Shown here one piece after another: positions 8,778 to 17,870 of a stretch of DNA of 64,000 bases. How positions within the stretch are numbered: position 1 is the stretch's first letter; every line of letters starts with the position of its first letter. The notes under the pieces are model-generated. The model was not told the DNA's origin. It ran no database searches and was given only the letters and a program-made list of their open reading frames with translations. Position numbers and translations under genes: made by a program. Source of the stretch: Acetobacteraceae bacterium H6797 (GTDB taxonomy: Bacteria; Pseudomonadota; Alphaproteobacteria; Acetobacterales; Acetobacteraceae); the NCBI GenBank assembly GCA_015223225.1, contig JADFCQ010000003.1:1-64000 (forward strand). The letters are read 5' to 3'.

Positions 8778-9761
8778 TCAATCCACCTTCGCGCCGCTCT
8801 CGCGCACCGCGACGGCCCAGCGCGCGCGTTCGGTGACGAGGAAAGGCTCCATCGCCTCGCCCTCGATGGCCATGTAGCGCGCGGCGTTGCGCGCCAGCAT
8901 GGCCGTGAAGGCCGGGTCTACGCAGAGAGCGGCCAGTTCCTGCCGCCAGCGGGCGAGGGCGGGCTGCGGCGTGCCGCTGGGCGCGAACATCGCGTACCAG
9001 GAAGGCACGTCGAAGCCCGGAACGGCTTCGGCGATGGCGGGCACGTCGGGCAGCGCGTCGATGCGCTGCGCGGTGCTGACGCCGAGCGCCTTGAGCGTGC
9101 CCGCGCGCACCTGCTGCGTGGCACTCGGCGCGCCGTCGAACATCATGGCGATCTCGCCGCCCATCAGCCCGATCGCGGCGGGCGCGGAACCGCGATAGGG
9201 CACGTGCAGCAGCTCGATGCCGGCCGCCTGGCAGAGCAGCGCCATGGTGAGATGCGTGACGGAGCCCGCGCCGTTGGAGCCATAGGCGAGCTTGCCCGGA
9301 TTGGCGCGCGCCTCGGCGATCAGGCTGCTCATATCGGCGAAGTTGTGCTTGCCCGGGTTGATCAGCAGCGCATTGGCGATGCCGATGAACATGCCGATGG
9401 GCGCGAGATCCTTCGCCGGATCGAAACCGAGCTTGCTGTAGAGCGACTGGTTGATCGCGTTGCTGGACATGCCGCCGAAGAAAATCGTGTGGCCATCGGG
9501 CGTGGCGCGCGCGGCAACCTCCGCGCCGAGATTGCCGCCGGCACCGGGCCGCGCTTCCACGATCACCGGCTGGCCGAGCGTGACCGTCAGGCGTTCGGCC
9601 GCGCTGCGCGCGAGAACGTCCGAGGCGCCGCCAGGGGCGAAGGGAATGATGATCCGCACGGGGCGGTCCGGGCTCCAGCTCGCGGCGCGGGCGACGGCAG
9701 GCAGGGCCAGCGCCGCGGCGAGCGGCAGCAGGCTTCGGCGGGTGGTTTTCAAGCTCGGCAT
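8778..9761 (-). CDS. Bug/TctC-family periplasmic solute-binding protein
   Basis: 327 residues. A Tat-like leader (TTRRSLLPLAAALALPAVARA) is followed by the family start PDRPVRIIIPFAPGGASDVLAR and later VIVEARPGAGGNLG and IELLHVPYRGSAPA. Bug proteins bind carboxylated or amide-bearing small molecules in the periplasm. No TctA/TctB membrane genes are nearby, which is common in Acetobacteraceae and Burkholderiales. It heads a two-gene unit with the DUF1445 protein and is divergent from the dioxygenase operon at 9879. Confidence 0.92.
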   Translation of the reverse strand: MPSLKTTRRSLLPLAAALALPAVARAASWSPDRPVRIIIPFAPGGASDVLARSAAERLTVTLGQPVIVEARPGAGGNLGAEVAARATPDGHTIFFGGMSSNAINQSLYSKLGFDPAKDLAPIGMFIGIANALLINPGKHNFADMSSLIAEARANPGKLAYGSNGAGSVTHLTMALLCQAAGIELLHVPYRGSAPAAIGLMGGEIAMMFDGAPSATQQVRAGTLKALGVSTAQRIDALPDVPAIAEAVPGFDVPSWYAMFAPSGTPQPALARWRQELAALCVDPAFTAMLARNAARYMAIEGEAMEPFLVTERARWAVAVRESGAKVD

Positions 9762-9833
9762 AGGGGTGTCGTCCTCTCTCGTCTTCGAGAGGGAATGGAA
9801 ACCATTTACGCCGACATGAAAAGACGAAGATGT

Positions 9834-9844
9834 AGATAATATCT
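9834..9844. promoter_or_regulatory. AT-rich palindrome in divergent promoter region
   Basis: AGATA-A-TATCT is a perfect short dyad in the most AT-rich stretch between the divergent Bug gene and the dioxygenase operon. A strong ribosome site (AAGGAGG, 9865-9871) precedes the dioxygenase ATG by 7 bases. The palindrome may be an operator or part of a promoter; there is no direct evidence for either. Confidence 0.3.
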
Positions 9845-9878
9845 GAATCTTTTTGAATTAATGCAAGGAGGTTGAACC

Positions 9879-10757
9879 ATGATCGACGCTGATATGGAAC
9901 GGCATGCCACGTCCTATCGCGAGCAGGGATTCGCGCGGATCGAAGGGCTCGTGCCGCCCGATCTGCTGCGGGCGATGCAGCAGGCGACGGACCGGCTGAT
10001 GGAAACCGCGCGCGGGCTGGATGCTTCCGACGAGGTGCTGGAGCTCGACCCCGGGCACACGCGCGACGTGCCGCGCATCCGGCGCATCAAGAAGCCGCAT
10101 CGGGCGGACCCCGTGTTCTTCGATTTCGCGAAGAGCAAGCTGGTGATCGACATGGTCACCAAGCTGGTGGGGCCGGACATTCGGCTCAGCCACAGCAAGA
10201 TCAACACCAAGGCCGGCGATGGCGGAAGCCCCATCGAGTGGCACCAGGATTGGGCCTTCGCGCCGCACACGAATATGGACATGTGCATCGCCGCCATCAT
10301 GCTCGACGATTGCGGGCCCGAGAACGGCCCGCTCATGGTCGTGCCCGGCAGCCATAAGGGCCCGCTGCTCGAGCATCATGATGAGGACGGCTATTTCGTC
10401 GGCGCCATCGATATCGAGCGCGACGGTATCGACCTTTCCAAAGCCGTCGCGCTGACCGGCCCGGCGGGCACCATCTCGCTGCATCACCCGATGGCGATCC
10501 ACGGCTCCGCGCCCAATCGCAGCGGGCGGATGCGGCGGATGATGTTCATGGAATTCGCCGCCGCCGACGCCTTCCCGCTCTTCTACGGTGTGGAGTGGGA
10601 CGAATACATGAGCCGTATGGTCGCGGGCCAGGGCGGCCCCGCGGTGCGCTGCGCGCCGGTGACGATCCGCCAGCCTTTCCCCACCCGCGCGCCCGGCTCC
10701 ATCTTCGAGAGCCAGAGCCAGCTTAAATCGCGTTATTTCGCCCAGGCGATGTCGTGA
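9879..10757 (+). CDS. phytanoyl-CoA dioxygenase family (Fe(II)/2-oxoglutarate) protein
   Basis: 292 residues. The iron-binding facial triad is visible as H122-x-D124 (WHQDW) and distal His208 (MAIHGS), with Arg214 (APNRS) placed to bind 2-oxoglutarate. NGPLMVVPGSHKG is the usual family loop. Start is set by a strong AAGGAGG site. As first gene of an operon with a dehydrogenase and a peptide/opine-type importer, it probably hydroxylates or demethylates the imported compound. Cytoplasmic. Confidence 0.88.
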   Translation: MIDADMERHATSYREQGFARIEGLVPPDLLRAMQQATDRLMETARGLDASDEVLELDPGHTRDVPRIRRIKKPHRADPVFFDFAKSKLVIDMVTKLVGPDIRLSHSKINTKAGDGGSPIEWHQDWAFAPHTNMDMCIAAIMLDDCGPENGPLMVVPGSHKGPLLEHHDEDGYFVGAIDIERDGIDLSKAVALTGPAGTISLHHPMAIHGSAPNRSGRMRRMMFMEFAAADAFPLFYGVEWDEYMSRMVAGQGGPAVRCAPVTIRQPFPTRAPGSIFESQSQLKSRYFAQAMS

Positions 10758-11527
10758 ACCGCCCCGTCGCTTTCCTCACCGGCGCGGGTTCCGGCACGGG
10801 CGCCAGCATCGCCAGGATGCTGGCCGGCGAGGGATACCGGCTGGTGATGCTCGGGCGGAACCGCGCCGCCATCGAGGCGATCGGCGAGTCGCTCGATACC
10901 GACTGGCATTTCGCTGAGGCGGACCTTGCCGATGCGGCGGCGACGGAAGCTGCCATGCAGGCCGGCCTCGCCTGGTCGGGCGGGCAGATCGACGCGCTGG
11001 TCAATGCCGCCGGCATCACGGGCCCCTTGGGCAAGCCCATCGGTGAAATCAGCGTGGCGGAATTCGATGCCGTCATGGCCGTCAATCTCCGTGCCTGTTT
11101 CGTCACGCTGAGTGCCGCACTGCCCGCGATGTATGCGCGCGGCGGGGGGCGGGTGGTGACCATCGGCGGCACGCACGGCTTGCGCGGCAGGCCGGGACGG
11201 GCGGGCTACAGCGCCTCGAAATGGGCGCTGCGCGGGCTGCACCGCTCGGCCGCCATCGAGGCGGGCGCGCATGGCGTGACGGTCAATCTCGTCATGCCCG
11301 GCCCCATCGCCGTGGAGCGCATGCGCGGCCTGTGGCGCGACGAGGCGGCGCGCATGGGCGTCGCCGAGGCCGAGGTGGTCGCGGCCTATACCGAACGAAT
11401 GGGCGGCGCCTTGCGCCGTCTGAGCACGCCCGAGGAGATCGCCGGCATCGTGCGCTTTCTCCTCGGCGAGGCGGCCGGAAACATCACCGGCCAGGAAATA
11501 ACAGCCGATGGCGGCACCATCCTGTGA
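10754..11527 (+). CDS. short-chain dehydrogenase/reductase
   Basis: 257 residues. It has the Rossmann motif TGAGSGTG (9-16), NAAG (84-87), catalytic Asn111, and Y152-S-A-S-K156. The expected catalytic serine 13 residues before Tyr152 is Gly139, followed by Thr140 (TIGGTHG), so the fourth tetrad member is missing or replaced by threonine. The start is GTG, overlapping the previous stop (GTGA). It probably oxidises or reduces the product of the preceding dioxygenase. Confidence 0.88.
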   Translation: MNRPVAFLTGAGSGTGASIARMLAGEGYRLVMLGRNRAAIEAIGESLDTDWHFAEADLADAAATEAAMQAGLAWSGGQIDALVNAAGITGPLGKPIGEISVAEFDAVMAVNLRACFVTLSAALPAMYARGGGRVVTIGGTHGLRGRPGRAGYSASKWALRGLHRSAAIEAGAHGVTVNLVMPGPIAVERMRGLWRDEAARMGVAEAEVVAAYTERMGGALRRLSTPEEIAGIVRFLLGEAAGNITGQEITADGGTIL

Positions 11528-11547
11528 CGAGAAGGAACCGATGCTTC

Positions 11548-13101
11548 ATGCCCCGTTTCTCCCGCCTTGCGGCGCTGGCCATCCTGGCCGGCGGCCTCGC
11601 CATCGGCGATGGCGCCTCCGCCCGTAGCCTCACCATCGCCCAGGCCGTGGCGGTGCAGACCTTCGACCCGCATGGAACGACCGAGACGAACACGCTCGGC
11701 GTCATCATGAACGTCTATGAAGCGCTCGTGCGGCGCGACAGGAACATGGGCTTCGAGCCCGGCCTCGCGACGGGCTGGACGCTGGTCGAGCCCACGCGCT
11801 GGCGCTTCACGCTGCGCCAGGGCGTCGTCTTCCAGGACGGCTCGCCGCTGAGCGTGGAGGACGTCGTCTTCTCGCTCCGCCGTGCGCAGGCCGAGACGTC
11901 GGACGCGCGCCCGGCCGTGCGCTCGATCGCGCGGATCGAGGCCGTGGACGAGAAAACCTTCGACATCGTCACGCAGCAGCCCAACCCGATCCTGCTCGCC
12001 GAGATCGCGAACTTCTACATCATGAGCAGGAGCTGGTCCGAGGCGCATGGGGCGACGCAGCCCTATACGCCGACCCGCGCGCTCGGCACCGAGAATTTCG
12101 CGACGCGCCACGCCAACGGCACCGGGCCCTACAGCCTCGTCGCCTACGAGGCCGGCCAGGCGGCGAAGCTCGAGCGCAACCCGCGCTGGTGGGACAAGCC
12201 CGAGAACGACATCACCGAGGCGACCTTCACGCCGATCGGCGCGGACGCCACGCGCCTCGCCGCGCTGCTCTCGGGCGGGGCCGATCTCATCAACCCCGTG
12301 CCGGAGCAGGCAGCCGCTCAGGTTTCGGCCAACAGCGCCTTCAAGGTGGTGCGCGGGCCGCGCCCGGCGGTGATGTTCCTCGGCCTCAATCAGAAGGACG
12401 GCCATCCCTTCGCCGATCCGCGCGTGCGCCAGGCGATGTATGCCGCGATCGACGCGGCGGCGCTGCAGCGCGTCGTCATGCGCGGGGCCGCATTGCCGGC
12501 GGGCGCGATGATCCCGCGCGGCGTCGAGGGTTTCGCGCCCGGCATGGCCGAACATCCTGCGCCCGACATCGAAAAAGCCAAGCGCCTGATGGCCGAGGCG
12601 GGCCAGCAGGCGGGTTTCGACGTGACGCTCGACTGCACCAACGACCAATATCCGCAGGACGAAGCCGTCTGCACCGCGATCCCGCCGATGCTCGCGCGCA
12701 TCGGCATTCGCGTCGCCGCGCGGCCCGAATCCCGCGCGCGCTTCTTCCCGCGCATCACCGGCGGCGACACGCGCTTCTACCTGATGGCCTGGTACGCCCC
12801 GACTTTCGATGCGCACCACATCCTGTGGAACACGATGCAGACCAAGGCCGGCGGCAATGGCTCCTGGAACGCGACCGGCTGGTCGAACGCGGAATTCGAC
12901 GGTCTCGTCGGCCGCATCGCCACCGAGATGGACATGGGCGCGCGGCGGGAGCTGATCGGCCAGGCCAATGCGATCGAGCGTCGCGAGATGGTCTACCTGC
13001 CGCTCTACCAGCTCACCCAGGCGGTGGGCACCCGCCAGGGCGTCGATCTCGTGCTGCGCCCCGATACGCGCATCGATCTGCGCTTCGTGACCGTCAAGTG
13101 A
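11548..13101 (+). CDS. ABC transporter substrate-binding protein (peptide/opine class)
   Basis: 517 residues, SBP family 5 (DppA/OppA type). Signal peptide (RLAALAILAGGLAIGDGASA) then LTIAQAVAVQTFDPHG and the family block GLATGWTLVEPTRWRFTLRQGVVFQDG. The ATG at 11548 follows GAAGGA (11531-11536). Delivers ligand to the permease pair DppB/DppC-like encoded next. Peptides, opines, glutathione or nickel chelates are all transported by this class, so ligand remains open. Confidence 0.9.
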   Translation: MPRFSRLAALAILAGGLAIGDGASARSLTIAQAVAVQTFDPHGTTETNTLGVIMNVYEALVRRDRNMGFEPGLATGWTLVEPTRWRFTLRQGVVFQDGSPLSVEDVVFSLRRAQAETSDARPAVRSIARIEAVDEKTFDIVTQQPNPILLAEIANFYIMSRSWSEAHGATQPYTPTRALGTENFATRHANGTGPYSLVAYEAGQAAKLERNPRWWDKPENDITEATFTPIGADATRLAALLSGGADLINPVPEQAAAQVSANSAFKVVRGPRPAVMFLGLNQKDGHPFADPRVRQAMYAAIDAAALQRVVMRGAALPAGAMIPRGVEGFAPGMAEHPAPDIEKAKRLMAEAGQQAGFDVTLDCTNDQYPQDEAVCTAIPPMLARIGIRVAARPESRARFFPRITGGDTRFYLMAWYAPTFDAHHILWNTMQTKAGGNGSWNATGWSNAEFDGLVGRIATEMDMGARRELIGQANAIERREMVYLPLYQLTQAVGTRQGVDLVLRPDTRIDLRFVTVK

Positions 13102-13150
13102 GCGCGCAGGGCCGGGCGTTGCGGCGCCCGGCCCGCTGACTGGAGCCTTC

Positions 13151-14140
13151 ATGCCCCTTTTCATCGCCGGACGATTACTGCAGGCCCTGCCCGTGATGTT
13201 CGCCGTTGCCTTCATCGCTTTCGCCATGTTCGCCTTCCTGGGCGATCCGGTGACGATCATGCTGGGCACCGATTTCACGCCCGCGCAGCGCGCGGCACTG
13301 GTGCATGATCTGGGGCTCGACCGCTCCTTCCCTGTTCAGTTCCTACATTTCATCGCCAATGCCGCGCAGGGCGAATTCGGCCTCTCCTACCGGCTCTCGC
13401 GCCCCGTCTCGGCCCTGCTGGCCGAGCGCGCTCCGGCGACGCTCGAGCTCGCCCTCGCCGCGGCGCTCTTCGCGCTGGCGCTGGGCATCCCGATGGGCAT
13501 TCTCGCGGCCCTCCGGCCCCGGGCCTTGAGCAGCCGTCTTTTCCTTCTGCTCGGCCTCGTCGGCGTCTCGCTGCCGGGCTTCCTGATCGGCATTCTGCTG
13601 ATCCTGTGCTTCTCCGTCCTGCTCGGCTGGCTGCCGAGTTTCGGGCGGGGGGAGACGGTGGCGATCGGCTTCTGGCAAAGCGGGCTCTTCACGCTCTCCG
13701 GCCTGAAATCGCTGATCCTGCCGGCGGTGACGCTCGGCCTCTACCAGCTCACGATGATCATGCGCCTGGTGCGCGCCGAGATGCTCGACGTGCTGCGCAG
13801 CGACATGATCAAATTCGCCCGCGCGCGCGGCCTCGGCGCGATGTCGATCAACGGCGTCCACGCGCTGCGCAACATCCTCGTGCCGGTCATCACCATCGCG
13901 GGGTTGCAGCTCGGCTCCATCATCGCCTTTTCCATCGTGACGGAGACGGTCTTCCAATGGCCGGGCCTCGGCCTGCTCTTCATCCAGAGCGTGACGGTGG
14001 CCGATATTCCGGTCATGTCGGCCTATCTGCTGCTGACGGCACTGGTTTTCGTGCTGATCAATCTCGTCGTCGATCTGCTCTATTATCTCGTCGATCCGCG
14101 GTTGCGCCCGGCGCGCGGCGTGGCGGGAGGGCGGCGATGA
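13151..14140 (+). CDS. ABC transporter permease (DppB-like)
   Basis: 329 residues with six predicted membrane segments, beginning with LLQALPVMFAVAFIAFAMFAF. It shows the BPD coupling loop near FARARGLGAMSINGVHALRN and the end block DLLYYLVDPRLRP typical of DppB/OppB proteins. Its stop overlaps the next permease start (ATGA). Forms the inner-membrane channel with the following gene. Confidence 0.92.
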   Translation: MPLFIAGRLLQALPVMFAVAFIAFAMFAFLGDPVTIMLGTDFTPAQRAALVHDLGLDRSFPVQFLHFIANAAQGEFGLSYRLSRPVSALLAERAPATLELALAAALFALALGIPMGILAALRPRALSSRLFLLLGLVGVSLPGFLIGILLILCFSVLLGWLPSFGRGETVAIGFWQSGLFTLSGLKSLILPAVTLGLYQLTMIMRLVRAEMLDVLRSDMIKFARARGLGAMSINGVHALRNILVPVITIAGLQLGSIIAFSIVTETVFQWPGLGLLFIQSVTVADIPVMSAYLLLTALVFVLINLVVDLLYYLVDPRLRPARGVAGGRR

Positions 14141-15036
14141 AGGCGCTGCGCTCAGACCTGCTCTACGACTTCACGCGCACGCCCGCGGCGGTCTTCGCTG
14201 CGGCGCTGCTCGCGCTGCTGCTGGCGGGAGCCGCCCTCGCGCCCTGGATCGCGCCGCATGATCCGTTCGACCTGGCCGCCATCCAACTCACCGATGCTTT
14301 CCACCCACCGGCCTGGAGCGGCGAGGGCGAGGCGCGCTTTCCCCTTGGCACGGACGGGCAGGGGCGGGACATGCTCTCGGCCATGCTCTTCGGCCTGCGC
14401 CTCTCCCTCGCCGTCGGCCTCGGCGCGGTCGCGCTCTCGGCGCTGCTGGGCATCGCGGCGGGGCTCTGCGCGGGCTATCTCGGCGGTCTGGCCGATGCGC
14501 TGCTGATGCGCCTGGCGGATATCCAGCTCACCTTCCCCTCCATTCTCGTCGCGCTGCTGATCGACGGCGTCATTCGCGCCGCCCTGCCGCCCGCGCTGCA
14601 TGAGGAACTCGCGCTGCCCATCGTCATTCTCGCGGTGGGGCTCAGCAACTGGCCGCATTTCGCGCGCACCGTCCGCGCCTCGACCCTCGTCGAGCGCGAC
14701 AAGGAGTACGTCCAGGCCGCGCGGCTCATCGGTGTGCCGCGCCTGACGATCCTGACGCGGCATCTGCTGCCCAATGTTCTCGGCCCCGTCTTCGTCATCG
14801 CGACGCTGAACCTCGGCTTCGCCATCATCGCCGAGGCGACGCTCTCCTTCCTGGGCGTCGGCGTGCCCGCCTCGCGCCCCTCGCTCGGCACGCTGATCAG
14901 GCTCGGCAATGATTTCCTCTTCAGCGGCGAGTGGTGGATTTTGCTGCTGCCGGCCTGCCTGCTCGTGCTGCTCGTCCTCGCGGTGAACCTGCTGGGCGAC
15001 TGGCTGCGCGATGCGCTGAACCCGAGGCTGCGCTGA
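14137..15036 (+). CDS. ABC transporter permease (DppC-like)
   Basis: 299 residues. The N-terminal TM is followed by the conserved family loop HPFPLGTD-type segment (here RFPLGTDGQGRDMLSAML), then five more helices with the coupling loop YVQAARLIGVPRLTILTRHLLPN and EATLSFLGVG. The end (LLGDWLRDALNPRLR) is typical of DppC. ATG overlaps the upstream stop, and its own stop overlaps the next ATG by one base. Confidence 0.92.
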   Translation: MKALRSDLLYDFTRTPAAVFAAALLALLLAGAALAPWIAPHDPFDLAAIQLTDAFHPPAWSGEGEARFPLGTDGQGRDMLSAMLFGLRLSLAVGLGAVALSALLGIAAGLCAGYLGGLADALLMRLADIQLTFPSILVALLIDGVIRAALPPALHEELALPIVILAVGLSNWPHFARTVRASTLVERDKEYVQAARLIGVPRLTILTRHLLPNVLGPVFVIATLNLGFAIIAEATLSFLGVGVPASRPSLGTLIRLGNDFLFSGEWWILLLPACLLVLLVLAVNLLGDWLRDALNPRLR

Positions 15037-16007
15037 TGTCGGCGCTGTTGGAAATCAGCCATCTCCGCGTCGAGGTGCCGACGCGCCATGCCCGGCTCGT
15101 CGCGCTCGACGATGTCAGCCTCTCGATCCGCCCGGGCGAGATCATGGGCCTGATCGGGGAGTCCGGCGCGGGCAAATCCATGCTGGGCGCAAGCGTCACG
15201 GGCCTGCTGCCCTCTCCCGCGCGCATCGCCGCTGGCGAGATCCGGCTCGAGGGCGAGCGGATCGACAACCTGCCGCCCGCCGCCATGCGGCATCTGCGCG
15301 GCGCGCGGATCGGGGCCATTTTCCAGGACCCGATGACGACGCTCGATCCGCTTTTCACCATTGGCGAGCAGTTGATGGAGACACTGCGGGCCCATCGCCC
15401 GCTCTCACGCGCCGAGGCGCGGGCGGAGGCGCTGCGCTGGCTCGTCGAGGTCGGCATTCCCGCGCCCGAGCCGCGGCTGGAGAGCTATCCGCATGAATTC
15501 TCCGGCGGCATGCGTCAGCGGATCGTCATCGCGCTCGCCCTCTGCGCGGGGCCGCGCCTGGTGATCGCCGACGAGCCGACCACGGCGCTCGACGTCTCCG
15601 TCCAGGCGCAGATCATCGCCCTGCTGCGCCGCCTGGCGCGGGAGAAGGGCACGGCCATCCTGCTCGTGACGCACGACATGGGCGTCATCGCCGAAGCCTG
15701 CGACCGCGTCGCCGTGCTCTATGCCGGCCGCCTCGCGGAGGTGGGGCCCGTCGGCGCCCTCACGCAGCGGCCACGGCACCCTTATGCGGCGGGGCTGATG
15801 GCCTCCATCCCGCCCGTGGATCGGCGGCTGCCGCAGCTGCCGCAGATCGAGGGCGCCATGCCGCGCTTGGCGGCCATTCCGGCCGGCTGTGCCTTCCATC
15901 CGCGCTGCGCCCGCGCCCTGCCGCACTGCACCGCAGAGCGCCCGCCTCTCATGCCCGGCGAGAGCCAGGCCGCCTGCTGGGAACCGATCGAGCATGTCCA
16001 TGGTTGA
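15036..16007 (+). CDS. ABC transporter ATP-binding protein (DppD-like)
   Basis: 323 residues. Walker A GESGAGKS, Q-loop FQDPMTTLDP, signature FSGGMRQRI, Walker B LVIADEPTTALD and H-loop THDMG are all intact. The C-terminal oligopeptide/dipeptide extension with its cysteines (GCAFHPRCARALPHC) marks the DppD/OppD subgroup and may hold an Fe-S or metal site. One of two ATPases that power the importer. Confidence 0.93.
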   Translation: MSALLEISHLRVEVPTRHARLVALDDVSLSIRPGEIMGLIGESGAGKSMLGASVTGLLPSPARIAAGEIRLEGERIDNLPPAAMRHLRGARIGAIFQDPMTTLDPLFTIGEQLMETLRAHRPLSRAEARAEALRWLVEVGIPAPEPRLESYPHEFSGGMRQRIVIALALCAGPRLVIADEPTTALDVSVQAQIIALLRRLAREKGTAILLVTHDMGVIAEACDRVAVLYAGRLAEVGPVGALTQRPRHPYAAGLMASIPPVDRRLPQLPQIEGAMPRLAAIPAGCAFHPRCARALPHCTAERPPLMPGESQAACWEPIEHVHG

Positions 16008-17022
16008 GCGCGCCTTTTCCGTCGAGGACACGCTGCTGCGCGGCGCCGGCGCAACGCCGATGCTCGAGTTGCAGTCGGTGGAAAAGCGCTTCGATCTCTC
16101 CGCCCCGCTGCTCCGTCGCCTCGTCTCTGGCGAGGGGCGGCGCGTGCTGCGCGCGGTGGATGGGGTGTCGCTCGCCATTCCGCGCGGCACCACGCTCGCG
16201 CTGGTCGGCGAGAGCGGCTCGGGCAAGAGCACGCTCGCCCGCCTGGCGGTGGGGCTGCACCGGGCCGAGGCGGGGCGCGTGCTCTTCGACGGCCTGGCGC
16301 TCGATGAGGTGCTGCGGAACCCCGCGCAGCGCCGCCGCCTGCAGATGATCTTCCAGGACCCTTACGCGAGCCTCAACCCGCGCTGGCGCGCCGGGGCCAT
16401 CATCGCCGAGCCGCTGCGCCTCTACCGGCTCTGCGCGAACCGGGCGGCGCTGCGCGAACGGGTGGCGGAACTTCTGGCCGCTGTGGGGCTTGCGGCCGAG
16501 GATGCCGAGAAATACCCGCATGAATTCAGCGGCGGCCAACGGCAGCGCATCTCCATCGCCCGTGCTCTGGCCTCGAACCCCGATTTCCTGGTCTGCGACG
16601 AGCCGACCAGCGCGCTCGACGTCTCGGTGCAGGCCCAGATCATCAACCTGATGGGCCGTCTGCAGCGTGAGCTGGGGCTGACCTATCTCTTCATCAGCCA
16701 CAACCTCGCCGTGGTGCGGCAGGTGAGCGACAGGGTGGGGGTGGTCTATGGCGGCCGTCTGGTCGAGCTAGCCGAGGCGGAGGAACTCTTCGCCACCCCG
16801 CGCCATCCCTATACCGCCGCCCTGCTGGCCGCGCTGCCGGACCCGCATCGGCCGGGCGCGGAGCGGCAGATCGTGGGCGGCGAGATGGTGAACCCGCTGG
16901 CCCCGCCCGAGGGCTGCGGCTTCCACCCCCGCTGCCCGCTCGCCACGCCTGTTTGCCGGCGCGAAAGGCCCGCGCTGCGCGCTGTTCGCGGCGGGCTGGT
17001 CGCCTGCCATGCGGCCGCATAG
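15994..17022 (+). CDS. ABC transporter ATP-binding protein (DppF-like)
   Basis: About 342 residues, overlapping DppD by 14 bases. Walker A GESGSGKST, FQDPYASLNPR, signature FSGGQRQRI, Walker B LVCDEPTSALD, and the same C-terminal CGFHPRCPLATPVC cluster. A second in-frame ATG at 16000 is equally possible as start. Unusual 20-residue N-terminal leader before the ATPase domain. Last gene of the seven-gene operon. Confidence 0.92.
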   Translation: MSMVERAFSVEDTLLRGAGATPMLELQSVEKRFDLSAPLLRRLVSGEGRRVLRAVDGVSLAIPRGTTLALVGESGSGKSTLARLAVGLHRAEAGRVLFDGLALDEVLRNPAQRRRLQMIFQDPYASLNPRWRAGAIIAEPLRLYRLCANRAALRERVAELLAAVGLAAEDAEKYPHEFSGGQRQRISIARALASNPDFLVCDEPTSALDVSVQAQIINLMGRLQRELGLTYLFISHNLAVVRQVSDRVGVVYGGRLVELAEAEELFATPRHPYTAALLAALPDPHRPGAERQIVGGEMVNPLAPPEGCGFHPRCPLATPVCRRERPALRAVRGGLVACHAAA

Positions 17023-17072
17023 GACAGGAAGACTCTAGCGCCTGCCTCAGAACTTCAGGACGCGCCCATCAC

Positions 17073-17870
17073 TCACCAATTCCCGACCCGCTCCAGAAAT
17101 TCTTCCACAGCCGCCGTGAAGGCTTCGGGCTGCTCGACATTGGAGAGATGCGCGGCATCCTCTAGCACCACCAGATCCGCGCCCGTATAGGCCGCGACGA
17201 TCCGGCGGGCATGGTCCGGCGTGGTCGAGGGGTCCTGCGCGCCCACGATCACCCGCGCGGGCATCGGCAGTTCATCAAGCCGATCCGTCACGTCGATGCG
17301 CGGAATGGCGCCGCAGCAGCCGGCATAGCCCAACGGGTCGGTCGCGCGCAGCATGGCCTGGTAATGCGCCACGATCTCAGGGTGCCGCTCCCCATAGCCG
17401 GGGGTGAACCAGCGCGAGGGCGTCGTCTCGGCAATGCCGGCCAGCCCTTCCGTCAGCGCCAGCCGCACGCGATTGGCCCAGAAATCGGCGACCTCCGGCC
17501 CATAGCGGCTCGTCGTGTCGCAGAGCACCAGCCCGGCGAAGCGCTCCGGCGCCTTCAGGGCCGCCACCTGCGCCAGCATGCCGCCCATCGAGAGCCCTAC
17601 GAGAACCGCCTTCTCGACGCCGATTTCATTCATCAGCGCCAGGAGATCGTCGGCCAGCAGATCGAAATCATAGGCGCCGCGCGTCGCCTGGGTGCCGCCA
17701 TGGCCCCGCGTGTCATAGCGCAGCAGCCGGTAGCGGCCCTTCAGCACCTCGGCCTGCGCGTCCCACATTTCCAGCGAACAGCCCAGCGAATTGCTGAAGA
17801 CCAGCCAGGGGCCGCTCTCCCCCTCCAGGCGATAACGCATGCGGATGCCATTGGCGGTCAGATGGGTCAT
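17073..17870 (-). CDS. alpha/beta hydrolase, 3-oxoadipate enol-lactonase-like
   Basis: 265 residues. Nucleophile elbow GLSMGG (Ser94), RYDTRGHGGT, acid near GAQDPSTTP and base His in DAAHLSNVEQPE: a complete PcaD-like triad. PcaD hydrolyses 3-oxoadipate enol-lactone in the beta-ketoadipate route. The operon also carries a carboxymuconolactone-decarboxylase-like gene, supporting an aromatic or lactone role, but pcaB/pcaG/pcaH are absent here. Start overlaps the upstream EthD-like stop (ATGA). Confidence 0.82.
   Translation of the reverse strand: MTHLTANGIRMRYRLEGESGPWLVFSNSLGCSLEMWDAQAEVLKGRYRLLRYDTRGHGGTQATRGAYDFDLLADDLLALMNEIGVEKAVLVGLSMGGMLAQVAALKAPERFAGLVLCDTTSRYGPEVADFWANRVRLALTEGLAGIAETTPSRWFTPGYGERHPEIVAHYQAMLRATDPLGYAGCCGAIPRIDVTDRLDELPMPARVIVGAQDPSTTPDHARRIVAAYTGADLVVLEDAAHLSNVEQPEAFTAAVEEFLERVGNW

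Noticed and set aside
7314..9839. Plus-strand frame of about 841 codons across hyuB and the Bug gene
   Set aside because: It runs antisense to two well-supported genes with repetitive Arg/Pro-rich sequence and no motif.
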